Source of the DNA: Ascochyta rabiei
Lineage: Eukaryota > Ascomycota > Dothideomycetes > Pleosporales > Didymellaceae
DNA: 64,000 nt
Assembly (NCBI RefSeq): GCF_004011695.2
Contig: NC_082416.1
Coordinates: 62,001-126,000 of the forward strand
Direction of reading: 5' to 3'
The first letter of the stretch is position 1, and each line of letters begins with the position of its first letter. The position numbers and the translations under genes are program-made. The notes under the pieces were generated by a model. The model saw only the letters and a list, made by a program, of their open reading frames with translations. It was not told where the DNA came from and did not search any database. This document shows positions 35,818 through 45,514 of the stretch, piece by piece.

Positions 35818-36540
35818 CTATTTGGTGATGGTACGGACCCTCTCAGGGTCCATTACCACACCGTCTGGGGTAATAACAAATCCTAGAAACTCCACTGATT
35901 TACTAGAGAAGACGCATTTGCTTGCCTTCGCGAACATCCCCCACTTAACCAGACAATCTAGGACCTCCTTGACGTGCTTGTCGTGGTCATCCTCGTTCTG
36001 GGAATAGATAAGGATGTCGTCCAGGTACACCACGCAGATCCTATCTAGTAAGCCTCCCAGGGCTCGGTGGATATAGGATTGGAACGTGGCTGGTGTGTTG
36101 GCCAGCCCGAACAGCATAACCAGGTATTTGAAATGACCGTATCGCGTCTTGAACGCGGTCTTCCACTCATTGCCCTCCTTGATCTGGAGCCTGTGATAGG
36201 CGTCACGTAGATCCAGCTTAGTGAAGACCTTCGCTTTCAACAGTTAATCCATTATTTCGCTCACCAGTGGGATAGGATACCGGTTCTTGATGGTTATCTT
36301 GTTCAATCCCCAGTAATTGACGCACAGTCTCATAGTACTATCGGGTTTGGGGACGAACAGGATGGGGGCTCCCGCCGGCGACTTGCTTGGGCGGATCCAG
36401 CCCTTCTCCTGTGCCGCCTTGAGGTATTCCCGGAGTATATCCAGCTCTCGGCGGGACAGGTTATAGATCGGGAGGTTAGGAACCTTAGCACCAGCCTCGA
36501 TATCTATGGAGTGATCATACTCCTGGTGTGGTGCTAACAC
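35818..36540 (-). pseudogene. Gypsy-3 reverse transcriptase
   Basis: Two open stretches (36540-36244 and 36240-35818) separated by one TAA at 36243-36241. Motifs are [20 protein letters not shown], then FTKLDLRDAYHRLQI with the first Asp, FGLANTPATFQSYIHRAL, and the intact catalytic VVYLDDILIYSQ at about 36015-36026, then VEFLGFVITPDGV. A single point change removes the link between the halves. This is the best-preserved polymerase in the window. Confidence 0.92.
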
Positions 36541-36567
36541 ACTTGTCTGCCGTTTGCTGAAGGCAAA

Positions 36568-37210
36568 CTACTTGTGATGGAGGTGCTCTGGCACATACTT
36601 GAGCTCCTCCATATCTAGGGCGTCATCTTCTGGGATAGGGCCGCCGTCGATTCCCACTGCCATGATCCTTGACCATTCGGCGAGGGGCGCGTCCGGCGTC
36701 TGTCCGGCGTCCGTCCGATGGACGTCCGCTGGACCACCTATGCCCAGACTCTCGGGCTGTAGCAGGTATGGCTGCTCGCCTGGCTCCAGATCACTGAACA
36801 ATTGTTCGGCGGTCACCAGCTGGACTCTCTCAACGTCGTCAGTGAACCACTCGTAGGTTCCTGTGGAGAAACGGATACATAGGTCTGCCTCAGCCAGCCA
36901 TAGATACCCTAATACTAGGTCGTACCCAACAAATAGTGTAGACCAGAATTTGGTTGGCCCAACTGTTTTGGGTGTTCCCTTGCTGTCGTGGCAGACCATT
37001 GTTAACTGGTACTGCTTAATCAACGACAGCTTTGTATCGTCTAGGACCACCGCGTTCGGTCGCTGGTTAGTCCCCGCCGGGTTGAGTCCTAGGTCTATGG
37101 CTACCTGTGCGGCGATGAGGTTCAGTTCCGAGCCTGAGTCGTACAGGGCCTGGAGAGTTTTAGGGTTGCCCTTAGAGTTAATCAGCTGGACAGTGACCGC
37201 TATGCGGGTC
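36568..37210 (-). pseudogene. Gypsy-3 aspartic protease and linker
   Basis: ALYDSGSELNLI at about 37120-37150 is the retropepsin active-site loop with DSG intact, followed by a flap-like region and the closing block LVLGYLWLAEAD at about 36885-36920, which fits the usual position of the (I/L)LG-x-x-W-L motif. An acidic linker (36568-36850) leads to the RT. Confidence 0.85.
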
Positions 37211-38591
37211 TGCTTCCCTTTAGTTTCCAGCCCCAGTTGTAGGTGGGAAAGGTTGGCGACTAGGGCTTCCCATTTCCCTGGTTGCTTCCACTGGACTGTT
37301 GGTTGCCACCTCCGCGGCCTCTCTAATGGCCCTGTTGCTGATAATAACCACCTCTATTAGATTGTTGGTGGTAATTGCCCCTATGGGACCCCTTGCCGCC
37401 TGACGAATTAGCGTTATTGGTTGCTGGCCGGGAGTCTCCCGGCTGCTTTCCGGCGTCGCTCCCGGAGGGGGTTGAGGCCCGGCTGTGGTGCCTTTTAAAT
37501 CCTCCCCTATTAGGAGAAGAGTGAGGTCTTTTGTTTTGACCGCTGCCTTTAGCCTGGAGGCTTAAGTTTAAGGGGACTGTTGCGGTCTCTGCGTTACGGA
37601 GGGCCTGTTCAAACTCTATCTACTCAGTAATGTGTTCCAGGCTGCCATTGCGCTGGATCTCATGTTAGAGTTTGTGGGGAGTAAGGCTCCATACAAACGC
37701 TATCTTGAACTTATAGTTATCTGTGCCGTTGTTAAACTTAGCGAAGTTGTGGGGCAGTAGAGACTCCCGCTTATTCAACTTCATTAGGAAGGTGTTGACG
37801 GAATTGTTGGCCTTCCACTCATAGTTAAAGTACTTATTGTAGTTCTTGTACTAAGTAAAGACTGGGTCTTGTACAAGCTGCTCCTCCTCTGCGCGGAGGT
37901 CGGCCTAGGTTTGGATTGATCCCTTGTTGATACGTTGTTAGATCAATTCTTAATAGACACTATAGTGGATAGTGCCCATAATCTAATAGGTGCGGGTTAC
38001 GGAGTCTTTGACTACTTAAGCGTACTGGAACGCCGTGTCTATGTCCTTAATCTACTAGTCCACCTGCTAGGTCAATGGAGGCTTGTTATCCGTCCCAAGT
38101 TTTGGCTTAGGTTGGACGTTGTTGAGGACTCGCATTATCTTGCCTGCCTCGTCAAACGCTGGGCGGTGGCTACCCGGCGTGGGTCCGACGTGCGTCCGCT
38201 GCAGGGTCTCCACTGCCTGGTTGAATTGCTGCTGCCAGATTTCGATTTCTTGTTTAGGGGCGCCAGACAATTCTGCCTTGTTAAGTGCCTCCAGCAACAA
38301 CAGGATAGAAGCCTGTAGCGACTCCATTTGTGTGACGCGTGGCGTTGGGACGTCTGGCGTCGCGATGCCTGCCGCTGTGGTAGCTGACCCGCCCCTGATG
38401 TGAGGGTTGAGCGGTAGCTCTATAGGTGCCGGCGATACCCTAGGCGCGTTGTTGCGGCGTTGCGCATCCGGCTCCTGACCGAGGTCGTCGCGAGGGGGCA
38501 ACTCCTCCACGTCGCTAGTGGTTGAGCGGAGGTTGCGTCGTCCTCCAGCCATTGCTGATGGCTGAGTTTTTTCCCGTCTCTCTGCTGCCAA
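37211..38591 (-). pseudogene. Gypsy-3 gag
   Basis: Starts MAAERREKTQ at 38591. The first 174 codons (to 38067) are open and rich in Pro, Arg and Glu, with a coiled-coil-like Gln/Leu segment (SLQASILLLLEALNKAEL). The frame is then broken by stops. The C-terminal third (37300-37560) is Gly/Asn/Gln/Arg-rich with RGG-like pairs (RGG, RGRGG). I see no CCHC knuckle, so RNA binding would rest on the basic Gly-rich tail. Confidence 0.82.
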
Positions 38592-38631
38592 TTAGCTGCC
38601 TGTTCTGAGAGGAAGTATGAAGGATTCGAAT

Positions 38632-38824
38632 TGTAAGGGCACTGTAGGCAGGCAATAGAGCAGAGCGATATGGGATAAAATAATAGGTGATATTAAGAGA
38701 TAAGACGAATCCTTAATAGATAAGTCTTTAGGTGTGTGGATATTATATACTGGTCGGTGGGTCTCCGGGCTTGGCCCGGGGTCTGTCCGAGGTATCCCCT
38801 GTTGTAGGGAGAACACCCGTGACA
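38632..38824 (-). repeat. Gypsy-3 5' LTR
   Basis: 193-bp partner of 31943-32135, followed by GTACG. The gag Met lies 41 bp inside the LTR border. Confidence 0.96.
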
Positions 38825-38829
38825 GTACG

Positions 38830-41372
38830 CCTATATGTGTTAAGAACTTATTTAGCCTATAGTAGGATCTAAGGAAGGAGAGCTTACCCTAGAATTTGAT
38901 TAGCTTATCTGGCAGGTTAAACAACAAACTAACAACTGCTAACAAGTACTAAACGATCTGGAGGAAGCTAAGAACTAATATTAGTGCGAAAGGGAGACAT
39001 AACGTAGCGCACAGCGCATAAGGGAGCAACAACCCTTACTAATATTACTTCCGCCACTACTAAGCCTACAAGCCTAGTACAAACTAGATGTTAGGAATCT
39101 GTAATATAGAGACTTATTATAGACAGCCTGTAGCAATTACTAATACAGTGTACACTAAGAATCTAAGCTAAACTACGAATGGTTTCCTCTAGAATACTAC
39201 TCTTTTTGTGTTTAGTAGTATAACTGCTAAAACAACTTATATAAGAGGCACCTTATTAACAAACACAGTTATACCTACTTTCCTAGAACAGACACCCTGT
39301 AAGCAATTATTTAGATGTAGTTAGGAGGTAATAGACAGTGCTACAACGCGCACTAGCAGAACTACCTAAACCCTAATTATAAGGTTTACTAAGGACATAA
39401 GGCACATAACAGATTAAAGAATAAGTCTTTTTTAGGACAGCGCTAGAAAGCGCCAGAGATTAATCTATTAACTCTATTAGGACTGATTGCCTTATTAAGC
39501 TTACTATTATACTAAATAGAGTAGAGCTATCAGCACTAATAGACTTAGGAGCCTAGGGAAATTACATATCCTGTGTAGTAGTAGAAGAAGCTAGACTTTA
39601 ACTATAGTATAAAGAAGAATTTTACCAATTATAAATAGCTAACAGAGAACTAATACTAGGGGAAGAAAGAATCACGCTTAAGGTTTAAGGTGCCCCCTAA
39701 GGATATACAACTATAAAAAAAAGTTAGACCTTAATATTCCTAGGATGGCTGCCTATAATATTATATTAGGACTACTATAGTAATAAGAGCATAATCTATA
39801 AATTAATTAGAAGAAGTAACAAATCTTATTTACTAGATGTAAGCACTGTATAGCTGCACTAATACCTACGCAACGCACGCTGCAGTTAGTAGATAAGAAG
39901 GAGATTAACAATATCTCTTTAATACATAAGACGCGCTAAGATAGAGCAGTTAGCTGGCTACTAACTACTAAGACAGTAGGAGATAGGAAAGGCGCAGCTA
40001 AGGAGAAGAACAGTGCACCTCCTAATATCCTAGATAAATATAAGAGTTATATAGAACTCTTCTAGTATAAGAAGACTATAAAAGCATTACTACAGCATAA
40101 ACTATAGGACTGTAATATTAAGCTCTAGGAAGGGAAGGAACTACCCTTTAGACCTATATATAGACTCTTAGAAAAGGAACTTATAGTACTATGCAAATAC
40201 ATTAAGGAGAACCTTAAGAAAGGATTTATTAGAGAATTAGAATCCCTATTAGGATTTCCTATTACCTTTGCAGCTAAGAAAGACAGCTTACTACGCCTAT
40301 GTGTTAACAACTAAAAGCTTAACAATATTATAATTAAGATTTAATACCTGCTACTAAATATTAAGGAGTTATAAGATAGACTTAGTAGAGCAAAGTACTT
40401 TACTATGCTTAACTTATGCAGAGTGTATAACCTTATACGTATAAAGGAAGGTAGGGAATAGAAGACAGCGTTTAGAACCTATTATAGTTGTTATAAGTAC
40501 CTAGTTATGCTATTTAGGCTGACTAATGCACTAGCTACGTGCTAGGCTCTAATTAACAACATGTTAAGGGTGCACCTAGACATAATTACAGTAGTATACC
40601 TTAATAATATCCTAGTGTATAGTAAGACACTAGAAAAACATATAATCTACGTTAAGGAAGTGTTAGACTACCTAGAAAGAGCAGACCTCTGCCTAAAGCT
40701 AGAGAAGTGCAAATAGCATAAGGAAGAAGTAGAATTCCTTAGCTATATTGTAGGAAGATACAGAGTAAAAATAAGTCTAAAGAAAATTTAGGTTGTAAAG
40801 GATTAGCTAACGCTAAAAACAGTTAAGGGAATCTAGGAATTCCTTAGCTTTGTTAACTTTAACTAACGCTTTATTAAGGACTACTCTATAAAAGCACTAC
40901 TTCTTACTAAGCTAATATAGAAGGATGTTCTATTTAAATAGGAATAAGCATAAGAAGATTCTTTCTAGTTACTTAAGCAAGTATACGTAGAACTACCTAC
41001 AATAATTATATTTAAGAGTAGAAAACTACATTAAATTAAAACTAATGCCTTAGATCTAGTATTAGGAGATTGCGTAAAGTAAGAACAAGATAGCCTATAG
41101 CACCAAATTACCTACTATTTATAAAAGTTTACAGGCCTAGAAGAAAATTACAATGTGCACAATAAGGAACTTATAGCAATTGTATTAGCTCTAGAATATT
41201 AGAGAATCTATGTAGAAAGCTGCTTAGACCTTACTATATACACAGACTATAAGAACCTAGTTTATTTTACAACAACTAAGGCTCTTAACAGAAGACAAGT
41301 TAGATAGTTAGAACTGTTAGGAAAATACAAGTTTAAGATACTGTATACCCTAGGAAAAGACAATAGCAGAGC
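38830..41372 (+). pseudogene. Gypsy-2 protease, RT and RNase H remnant
   Basis: Protease block ALIDLGAxGNYIS at 39533-39570 (DSG changed to DLG, catalytic Asp codon at 39542-39544). RT about 40130-40800, with the catalytic box reading VVYLNNILVYS at about 40591-40623 (both Asp of YLDD changed to Asn). RNase H about 41030-41370, with the NSRANALS-type end just before the fold-back element. Typical Ty3/Gypsy order, thoroughly mutated. Confidence 0.82.
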
Positions 41373-41377
41373 TAATG

Positions 41378-41703
41378 TGCCACAAGTGTTCTCCCCACGC
41401 CGGGGGATACCTCGGCCAGGTCCCGGGCCAAGCCTGGAGACCTACCGGCCACACACGTATATAATATTCAAGAACCTTAAGACTTATCTATTAAGGATTT
41501 AAATTGTGAGGTTGCTGTAGGCAGGCAATGGAGCAGAGCGAGATAGGACGAATAATAGGGTAACATTTAAGAGATAAGACAAATCCTTAATAAATAAGTC
41601 TTAAAGTTTGTGAATATTATATACGTGTGTGGCCGGTAGGTCTCCAGGCTTGGCCCGGGACCTGGCCGAGGTATCTCCCGGCGTGGGGAGAACACTCGTG
41701 ACA
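41378..41703. mobile_element. Fold-back LTR element, duplication TAATG
   Basis: 326 bp flanked by TAATG at 41373-41377 and 41704-41708. The first about 124 bp (41378-41501) are a near-perfect reverse complement of the last about 124 bp (41580-41703), with a loop of about 78 bp. The part from about 41507 to the right end is related to the Gypsy-3 LTR (GCTGTAGGCAGGCAAT, then GGTCTCCAGGCTTGGCCC, then GAACACTCGTGACA). The left arm is an inverted duplicate of its right half. It has no coding capacity and is fairly unmutated. Confidence 0.88.
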
Positions 41704-41708
41704 TAATG

Positions 41709-42182
41709 AACTTACTTAAAGACACAACCTTACAGAAACAAAAACAATTAATAAGCACGCTATACTTAGAATTAATAAGGATAGATCGTTAGGACTATTG
41801 CAGCAGCTTAACAACATAATATAAGTTTAGTAGGAATAACGCATCCTGTTAGAAGTACTAGAGGAACTTTAAGAAGAAATTATAACTATTTATTACAACA
41901 ACCTGCTATATAGACACCCTAGAATCACGCACATAATAGAATTAATTAAAAGACATTATAAGTTTAAGAACATAAAAGACAAGGTTATTAAGTACATTAA
42001 GAACTATATTAATTGTTAACAAAAAAAGTACAGTATACATATAAAATACAGAGAAATACAGGCTATATGGCCTCTAACAGCGCTATGGACAAATATTAAT
42101 ATAGACTTTGTTACACAGCTACCTGTCTCTAAGGACCCTGTTACAGGATATACCTACAACTTAATATTTGTTGTAGTTACGG
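41709..42182 (+). pseudogene. Gypsy-2 integrase N-terminal remnant
   Basis: Continuation after the fold-back element: zinc-region remnant (KYIKNYINC near 41990-42020) and the start of the core (NLIFVVVTVAKV near 42150-42190, corresponding to the first-Asp block). Colinearity ends where the hAT terminal array begins. Confidence 0.65.
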
Positions 42183-42189
42183 TGGCAAA

Positions 42190-42405
42190 GGTGATGTACC
42201 CTACCCCTACTCAACCCCTACCTACGCTAATTCCTTGCTAAGAGGGTAGGGGTAGGGTAGGGTCCACATAGGGTAGGGGTAGGGGTAGGGTAGGGTCCAC
42301 ATGGGGTAGGGGTAGGGGTAGGGTAGGGTCCACATAGGGTAGGGGTACAGGTAGGGTAGGGTCCACATAGGGTAGGGGTAGAGGTTAGGTACATTACGTG
42401 ACTAC
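42190..42405. repeat. Left minisatellite array of the hAT element
   Basis: About five units of 40-45 bp, each GGGTAGGGGTAGG-like followed by GGGTCCACATA, at roughly 42245-42390. The first 50 bp carry CCCTACCCC in the opposite sense. It resembles the reverse complement of the 55805-56085 array. Confidence 0.88.
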
Positions 42406-42419
42406 ACATCTGTCCTGTT

Positions 42420-43120
42420 AAAGCCTCTTTTATATAAATTTCTTAGTTATTAAGCTTTAAATATTATTATAGACAATTATTATAAGTAGGCGTGTTTATT
42501 TATTAGTAGCTTATATTATACAAACATTCTATTAAACCCTAATTCTCTCTTTTTCTACTCTTATAATATATATATATTCAGTAGAAGGCACTAATAAGGC
42601 TCTAGTAGTATTGCCTTGTAAGATCTACATCCTTTAGCTAAATAGTAACTTACTTTATATAGATAGCGTTTATGTTTATATCTTTTTTTTTTAGTTTTAT
42701 ATTCTTCTGTAAGAAACTAACATATACTTTTAAAGACACTAATAAGGAAAGATTTAGCAGACTCCTAAAGAGCCTCTAGAGCGCTAGCCTAGAAGTAAAG
42801 ATTATTCCTTAGTTAAAGAGCAACTTCCTAAACTACGCGTAGGAATGGCATCTTAGGTATTAATAATTTAGTTAACCTCTAGTATTAACAGATATTACGT
42901 AGTGTAACTGCTACCTTAGTATTAGTTATTAAATGTAATAACAGAATGTAATAACGTACTGCCAGCCTTATAACAGTACCTGCGCTTTAGTAGCAGAGTA
43001 GGCGCCTTGTAGGCAGACTTAGCTGCTAAGGGCTTCCTTACTAGCGTGCCGCCAGTTACAGCTAATCCTTAGCTTAGGACAGCCTTGTTCCTGCAACCTC
43101 TAGCTATGTTAGTTATTAGG
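42420..43120 (+). other. hAT interior with no identified gene
   Basis: AT-rich with (TA)n near 42567-42580. A weak plus-strand frame around 42690-42850 (KKLTYTFKDTNKERFSRLLKSL) looks protein-like but matches nothing I recognise. Confidence 0.35.
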
Positions 43121-43124
43121 TAGT

Positions 43125-43275
43125 TAGCTGTAATAGTTAGCTGTAATAGTAGGCTGTAGTAGTAGGCTGTAATAGTAGGCTGTAGTTGTAGGCTGTAAAA
43201 ATAAGTATAATAGCAGGTGTAATAGCTTATAGGCTGTAATAGCTGTAATAGTAGGCTGTAATATTGTAGTACGCC
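43125..43275. repeat. Short tandem repeat TAGGCTGTAATAG
   Basis: About ten imperfect copies of a 10-13 bp TAGGCTGTAATAG-like word. Confidence 0.8.
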
Positions 43276-43420
43276 TAGGTTGCGCAGCAAAATTGTAGTA
43301 GTATAGCTGTTGTAATAGTGTAGTAGTGTAGTATAAAAGGTAACAGTAGAGTTTGTTAATAGGTTAGTGTAATAACGCGTGCAGAGGTCTGTACGCTGCT
43401 AAAGTTTAGGCTGCTGCCTA

Positions 43421-44130
43421 ACGTAAGAAAATTAGAATGTATAGCTAGTAGAAAGTTATTATAACTATTATATACTAGCGTAAATGTAATAAAAGCTTAT
43501 AATAACTTACAGGTAGTATAAATACACTAAGCCTATTCTTTTAGCCTAGGCTGAATCTAATTCTACTCTTATTTAATATTGTTAGACGTGTTGCAAATGC
43601 TTCCTATAGCTTTAGCGCTAGCGTTTAATGTTTAAGCGCTAGTAGAGGCTGCTGTCTAGTACAAGAAAATTAGAATCTATTATAAGTAGGAGATTATTAC
43701 AACTATAATTTATAAATAGTTATATAATAAAAATCTATAATAACTTACAGATAGTACAAATACGCTAAGCATATTCTTTTAGCTTAATCTGTATCTAATT
43801 CTATTTTAATTTAATATTATAAGACATGTTGCAAATGCTTTCTATTGCTTTAGCGCTAGTGTTTGTTGTTTAAGCGCTAGTAGAGGCTGCTGCCTAGCGT
43901 AAGAAAACTAAAATCTATTATAAGTAGGGATTATTATAACTATAATGCACAAATTTTATATAATACTAAACTATAATAACCTATAGATTTTTTATATTTA
44001 CTAAGCACATTTTTTCAACATAGGTTGCACCTAGCTCTAAGCTGTTCTAATATTATTAGAAGGGGTTTTAATGTTTTTTGTTGCAACAGCGCTAGCGTTT
44101 GTTACTTTTGTGCTAGCAAAACTAGGAAAG
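43421..44130. repeat. Three tandem units of about 240 bp
   Basis: Units start at about 43421, 43661 and 43899 with (C)GTAAGAAAATTAGAAT and end in TTTAGCGCTAGCGTTT and an AGCGCTAGTAGAGGCTGCTG block. The third is the most diverged. The palindromic TAGCGCTA recurs in each unit. The array lies upstream of the transposase remnant and could be subterminal repeats of the hAT element. Confidence 0.85.
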
Positions 44131-44189
44131 GTTAAGCACATACCAGCTGCTAAAAAGCTTACTACTGCCCTACCCTTCTACAACACCTT

Positions 44190-45355
44190 CTGTATCTAAA
44201 ATACCTTCTGTTTATATAATACTACACGTTATTACTGCCTCCTATTACAGTCAGCATAATTAATCTTAACGCTAATAATATTAAGAAGGAGGAGAAGGAA
44301 GATATACTAACCTTTACTAGTAGTACAGGTACTAATATGCTAGCTAGCTTTACTACTAAGGAGTAGGATTAACTAAATAAGGTAGTTATTACAGCCTGTT
44401 ATAACAGTTAGTGCTAACAATACTAGGGCTTCTATTTAAGAACTATAAGATTAATTAAGTCCTTAATTCTTATAGTTAGATTAGGGCTGCAGGCTAAAAG
44501 ACTAGCACAAAAGTCTTATTTAAGGGAGAGCTTAGCAACAGTATCTGCGCAGTTTAACAAAGAAATTAAGCTGCCTTGCGTAGCAAAGAGAAGGAAATTA
44601 TTAATAAGGCAAAGGCTGCTAATTATGCAGCAAAATACCAGGCTAGGCTGAAGTTAAGTTAAGACTAGTCTTATGCTTTAGTAGATCTTGATATTTAAGC
44701 TGTAATAGTAGCCTAGACTAAAGAAGATATAGATTAGCAACGCTTTAAGTTATCTGCTAGTAGTTAGTTATTACAGCTTCTTATTATAAACATTTACTAA
44801 CTAAGAACAGCTAAGTAGCTTAAAAATAAGCTTAAGACTGTTTATAAGAAGTAGGATAATCTTAAGCATAAAATAGATCTTTGCGCACACTAACAGGCCC
44901 TTAGAGAGCATACAGAAATTGCTTAAGACAGTTCTACTGCTAGTTAGACTACTGTAGGCTAAGGTAACAAACTGTCCTTTTCTAATAGCAGCGTTGTTAA
45001 GAAACTGCTCTGCTAAGAGTATTAGCAAGGTCTTTAAAAACTTAAAGATAACACCTTTAAGAGTAAGAAGGAGAAGGAAGAATAGGAGGCCTTCTATAAT
45101 AATATGTTACCTAAGAGCATAGTAGTTACAACTAATAATACCTAGCTATAAGTTATTATATTATATTATTACATATACTTACTAATTGCTATATTTAAAC
45201 TAAACCTCTGTCTCTCTTAAATAAGATTAGCTAGGATACTAAGCTTGTTAGCTATCGCCTACTTATTCTAGCACCTAATAATAATAAGTGTAAGGAGGAG
45301 ATTAAAGAGTCTAATTCTAAGCTAGAGAAGTACTATTAGTCTATGCTAAATGTGT
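44190..45355 (+). pseudogene. hAT transposase remnant, N-terminal part
   Basis: Plus-strand frame with stops. Charged N-terminal-like sequence (KKEEKEDILTFTSS near 44285-44330) and a Lys-rich stretch up to the Copia-2 insertion at 45361, where the duplication ATAAG marks the break. I cannot see a clear BED zinc finger. Assignment rests on position and continuity with 52664 onwards. Confidence 0.5.
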
Positions 45356-45360
45356 ATAAG

Positions 45361-45514
45361 TGTTAGATAATATGCTTAATATGGAAAGATAATAATAAAG
45401 GTGATTAATTAATAATTATCTTTCTTAATGGCTAATTTTATGTGTGTGTGCCGCTAGCCCCTAAGTTAGCTGAGGTTAATCCTAACTTGGTTCAGCAAGG
45501 TCGGTTATCTGACA
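45361..45514 (-). repeat. Copia-2 3' LTR
   Basis: 154 bp, TGTTAGATAATATGC to ATCTGACA. The end has TGACA where Copia-1 has TAACA, so it is slightly less mutated there. A purine-rich tract (minus strand) adjoins it at 45515-45530. Confidence 0.92.

Larger units (their letters stand above)
31943..38824 (-). mobile_element. Gypsy-3 (chromodomain Ty3/Gypsy), full-length, lightly mutated
   Basis: 6882 bp between 193-bp LTRs, duplication GTACG at 31938-31942 and 38825-38829. Minus-strand order: gag, protease, RT, RNase H, integrase, chromodomain, tandem repeats, polypurine tract (AGAAGGGGGGGGGCTAT), LTR. Long frames remain, but stops split gag and pol and a catalytic Asp of RNase H is changed. Much more GC-rich than its host and clearly younger. 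Confidence 0.96.
23366..42182 (+). mobile_element. Gypsy-2 (Ty3/Gypsy), split by LINE B, Gypsy-3 and a fold-back LTR
   Basis: Segments: LTR and gag 23366-24573; gag zinc knuckle 31131-31942; protease, RT and RNase H 38825-41377; integrase start 41704-42182, after which the hAT arrays begin. Each break carries a duplication (18 bp, GTACG, TAATG), so the parts join in order on the plus strand. The 3' part of integrase and the 3' LTR are not found in the window. Confidence 0.85.

Noticed and set aside
42240..42400. GGGTAGGGG repeats as an internal telomere relic
   Set aside because: Units carry fixed spacers (GGGTCCACATA) and have an inverted partner at 55805-56085 around a hAT transposase, so element-specific arrays explain them better.
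42227..42409. 60-codon frame rich in Cys, Gly, Pro and Thr
   Set aside because: Pure translation of the minisatellite.
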